Below are positions 16,940 to 19,150 of a stretch of 19,150 bases of DNA, piece after piece. The stretch is from Bacteroidales bacterium UBA6401. Its GTDB lineage: Bacteria > Bacteroidota > Bacteroidia > Bacteroidales > UBA932. The stretch is taken from the NCBI GenBank assembly GCA_002438635.1, contig DJPX01000022.1, positions 1 through 19,150 on the forward strand. Direction: 5' to 3'. How positions within the stretch are numbered: the first letter of the stretch is position 1; each line of letters begins with the position of its first letter. The notes beneath the pieces are model-generated. The model saw nothing but the letters and a program-made list of their open reading frames with translations. It was not told where the DNA came from and did no database searches. The position numbers and the translations under genes are program-made.

Positions 16940-16983
16940 CTATTTTTGTGTTTGCAATCTAGAGCAAACAACGCGCTGCAAAT
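16940..16983 (+). promoter_or_regulatory. Upstream duplicate of the mnmE promoter region
   Basis: CTATTTTTG (-7-like, 16941-16948), GCAAACAAC and CTGCAAAT occur in the same order and near-identical spacing as in the proximal mnmE promoter 206 bp downstream. It may be a second promoter or a relic of a duplication or insertion. Confidence 0.4.
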
Positions 16984-17146
16984 CTAGGTTTTGCGATTGT
17001 ATATTTTAGTAACTAAAAAATAACTACACCAGATTAGTGTAAAATTCTAAAGGATAGGTCTATTTTCTAAAAAGGAATGCGCCATTGGTACATGGCCAAC
17101 AAAAAAATGAATATGGGCCAAAAAGATTTCTTGATATAATATAGGC

Positions 17147-17154
17147 TATTTTTG
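17147..17154 (+). promoter_or_regulatory. -7 box TATTTTTG for mnmE
   Basis: TATTTTTG fits TAnnTTTG, 45 bp before the mnmE ATG. A palindromic TGCAAATTTTGCA lies between it and the start codon. Confidence 0.5.
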
Positions 17155-17199
17155 AATGTTACTTGAGGCGAACAACTACACTGCAAATTTTGCATAATT

Positions 17200-18624
17200 A
17201 TGGAATTCAATAGTATAATCTGCGCACCAGCCACTATCCCTGGCACAGGAGCGATCTCGATAATAAGGGTCAGCGGAAGGGGATGTTTGGAATTGGCCGA
17301 TAATATAATACGTTTGAAGAAAGGAAAATTGGCACAGGCCAATGGGTACACAATTCACTTCGGCAGTATCTACGAAAAAGATGGTTCCTTGCTTGATGAC
17401 GTGCTAGTCAGTGTGTTTCGGGCACCTCGATCCTATACTGGAGAAGACTCATTGGAAATTTCAACTCACGCATCGGAATACATCGTCAGTACGACTTTGG
17501 AACTACTCATAAATGCAGGTTGCACAATGGCGGGGCCAGGCGAATTCACAAAAAGAGCGTTTCTAAATGGGAAGATGGACTTGGCACAAGCCGAAGCTGT
17601 GGCCGACGTTATTGCGGCAGATTCCAAGGCAGCCAATATAGTGGCACAAAAGCACTTAAGAGGCGAATATACATTGGCATTCAAAAAATTAAGAGACGAG
17701 CTGCTGCAGCTGTCCGCTCTCGTGGAGTTAGAACTCGATTTCAGCGAAGAGGATGTGGAATTTGCAGACAGAAAACACCTTAAAGAATTGGCCTACAGCG
17801 CAGTGCAAAGAATGGGAAGACTCAGAGACAGCTACCGCGTGGGTAATGTGCTGAAAAATGGTGTGCCAATTGCCATAGTAGGGGCTCCGAATGCTGGAAA
17901 AAGCACTCTGCTAAATGCACTGTTAGGCGAGAATCGAGCTATAGTTTCAGATATTGCTGGCACCACCAGAGATACAATCGAAGAAAGCATTGTACTGGGT
18001 GGTGTACGCTACCGATTTATAGACACTGCTGGGCTAAGGGAAACAGATGAAATGGTCGAAAGACTTGGCATAGAGAGAAGTTTAGAGAAAATCAAGGGCT
18101 CTTCCATAGTCATCTGCCTTATAGATGCTAGCGATTTCACTCAAAGTGAGAAAATTGTGAAAGAAGTCACATCACTTATCGATAATCAAAAATTGATCGT
18201 GGTGCTTAATAAATGTGACCTTGAGGGCGCGATGGATTGCAATATTCATTACGATATGAAGGAGAAGACTCAGGGGCTCTCTCGCAAATTGGGTGAAATA
18301 CATTATGATGTCAAGATATCGGCTTTGAAAAGGATAGGAATCGAGGAATTACGGAAAGAAATCGATAGTTGCGGATTCGGAAAAGAGACTGAAAGCCAGA
18401 CAATTGTAACTTCTGCGCGACACTATGAAGCCCTTAATGTAGCCATTGCTGAACTAGAGCGTGTTTTAGCAGCTCTCGATCTAGGCATCAGCAATGAACT
18501 TCTCGCCGAAGACCTACGCGCCGCCATCACTGCCATTAACTCCATCTTCGCCTCCACCTCCGAAGTCATCACCACAAACGACGTTTTAGGAGAGGTGTTC
18601 GGAAAATTCTGCATCGGAAAATAA
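17200..18624 (+). CDS. mnmE: tRNA uridine-34 carboxymethylaminomethyl GTPase MnmE
   Basis: 474 residues, full family length. With MnmG it installs the carboxymethylaminomethyl (cmnm5) group on U34 of certain tRNAs in the cytosol, using GTP, a folate C1 donor and FAD. The N-terminal folate-binding/dimerisation domain (~1-120) begins IICAPATIPGTGAISIIRVSG. The helical domain is interrupted by the G domain: G1 GAPNAGKST (228-236), G2 TTRDT (255-259), G3 DTAGLRET (275-282), G4 NKCD (337-340). The catalytic C-terminal FCIGK (470-474) is intact. It starts at ATG 17200. This is the only clear core gene in the window. Its last 18 bp (18607-18624) correspond to the attachment site used by SGI1-type elements in enterobacteria. 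A terminator follows. Confidence 0.97.
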   Translation: MEFNSIICAPATIPGTGAISIIRVSGRGCLELADNIIRLKKGKLAQANGYTIHFGSIYEKDGSLLDDVLVSVFRAPRSYTGEDSLEISTHASEYIVSTTLELLINAGCTMAGPGEFTKRAFLNGKMDLAQAEAVADVIAADSKAANIVAQKHLRGEYTLAFKKLRDELLQLSALVELELDFSEEDVEFADRKHLKELAYSAVQRMGRLRDSYRVGNVLKNGVPIAIVGAPNAGKSTLLNALLGENRAIVSDIAGTTRDTIEESIVLGGVRYRFIDTAGLRETDEMVERLGIERSLEKIKGSSIVICLIDASDFTQSEKIVKEVTSLIDNQKLIVVLNKCDLEGAMDCNIHYDMKEKTQGLSRKLGEIHYDVKISALKRIGIEELRKEIDSCGFGKETESQTIVTSARHYEALNVAIAELERVLAALDLGISNELLAEDLRAAITAINSIFASTSEVITTNDVLGEVFGKFCIGK

Positions 18625-19150
18625 TGGGGTAAAAGCAAGCGGAAGAATAGTTCTCTATTTGGGATAAATCGTTGAGTTTCAGAGCCGAGAGTGTGGATAA
18701 CTTTTCGGCTTGTTTCTTTGTATTTCGGGGTTTTTCGGGTACTTTTGAACCGCATTTGAACCACGGTGGTTCAAGTGGCGGGAATGTACGGCTGTCTTGG
18801 ACGAGTTTACATAGGTTTACGTAGATTTACACAAAATGGCTTAATCAGTGCCTTTCAGTGCCGTGCGGAGGTCTTGAAAAGTGCGTTCCTGTGGATTGGG
18901 AAATTTTGCGTGGCGTTTTGTGGGGTTTATGGGAACTTTGGGAACATCGGTTTGTCGAAACTGCGGAAGGGTCTTCGAGAGATCTTTCGGGAGACAGGTT
19001 TTCTGCTGCGAGAAGTGCCGGAGGGAGAAGACGAATGAAAGGCGGAGGGATGTCCGTCGGCTTGCCGGGGAGGCTGTTGTTGCGGAGAGGATTGCCCCGG
19101 TTTCTGATGTTGAGAAAGGGGTGAAGTATGTCTCCATCAAGGATGCGGCT

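Overview
The window looks like chromosome of a member of the Bacteroidales (Bacteroides/Prevotella/Muribaculaceae range; genus not assignable). The evidence is repeated TAnnTTTG -7 boxes upstream of genes, one complete TTTG-N19-TAGTTTTG promoter, a BT4734-like VirE/DUF3987 primase pair, a protein with the FEALS...TLKRLWGY motif common in this phylum, and a full-length mnmE. Most of the window is an accessory region beside mnmE; no rRNA, tRNA or CRISPR array was seen.

Layout. 1-2762 (+): a WYL-domain regulator, a DUF6557-like hypothetical protein and a DEDDh exonuclease. 2763-5568: mostly AT-rich intergenic DNA carrying several copies of a terminal-inverted-repeat, MITE-like element, with two minus-strand genes of unknown role. 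5469-5553 and 15945-16029 are 85-bp direct repeats differing at one base. They bracket about 10.4 kb holding a 5'-truncated VirE fragment overlapping a DUF3987 protein, an Abi-family gene cut short at its 3' end with a structured abiF-RNA-like leader, a GmrSD-like (DUF262/DUF1524) endonuclease followed 6 bp later by a YhcG-like PD-(D/E)XK protein, a frameshifted HipA-like kinase overlapping a HipS-like/HIRAN protein, and, on the minus strand, an ABC/SMC-type ATPase. 16057-16733 holds two more MITE copies. mnmE follows at 17200-18624. After its terminator come a 19-bp palindrome, three tandem 10-mers and the start of an unlisted partial gene (18929 to the window edge) encoding a zinc-ribbon/HTH protein.

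How the parts fit. The DR-bracketed segment reads as a defense island assembled from unrelated modules: a DNA-targeting pair (GmrSD/YhcG), an RNA-linked abortive-infection gene that is now broken, a kinase system and an ATPase. Codon usage supports a patchwork: the DUF3987-to-YhcG block is rich in C-ending codons, while the HipA/HIRAN genes, the ATPase and the left flank are AT-rich. The most novel-looking items are the MITE-like family, the HipA-kinase/HIRAN pair with an internal inverted repeat and promoter-like box, the 85-bp triple-hairpin repeats at both edges of the island, and the abiF-like leader RNA. Functions were assigned by eye from motifs and remembered families; no database search was run.
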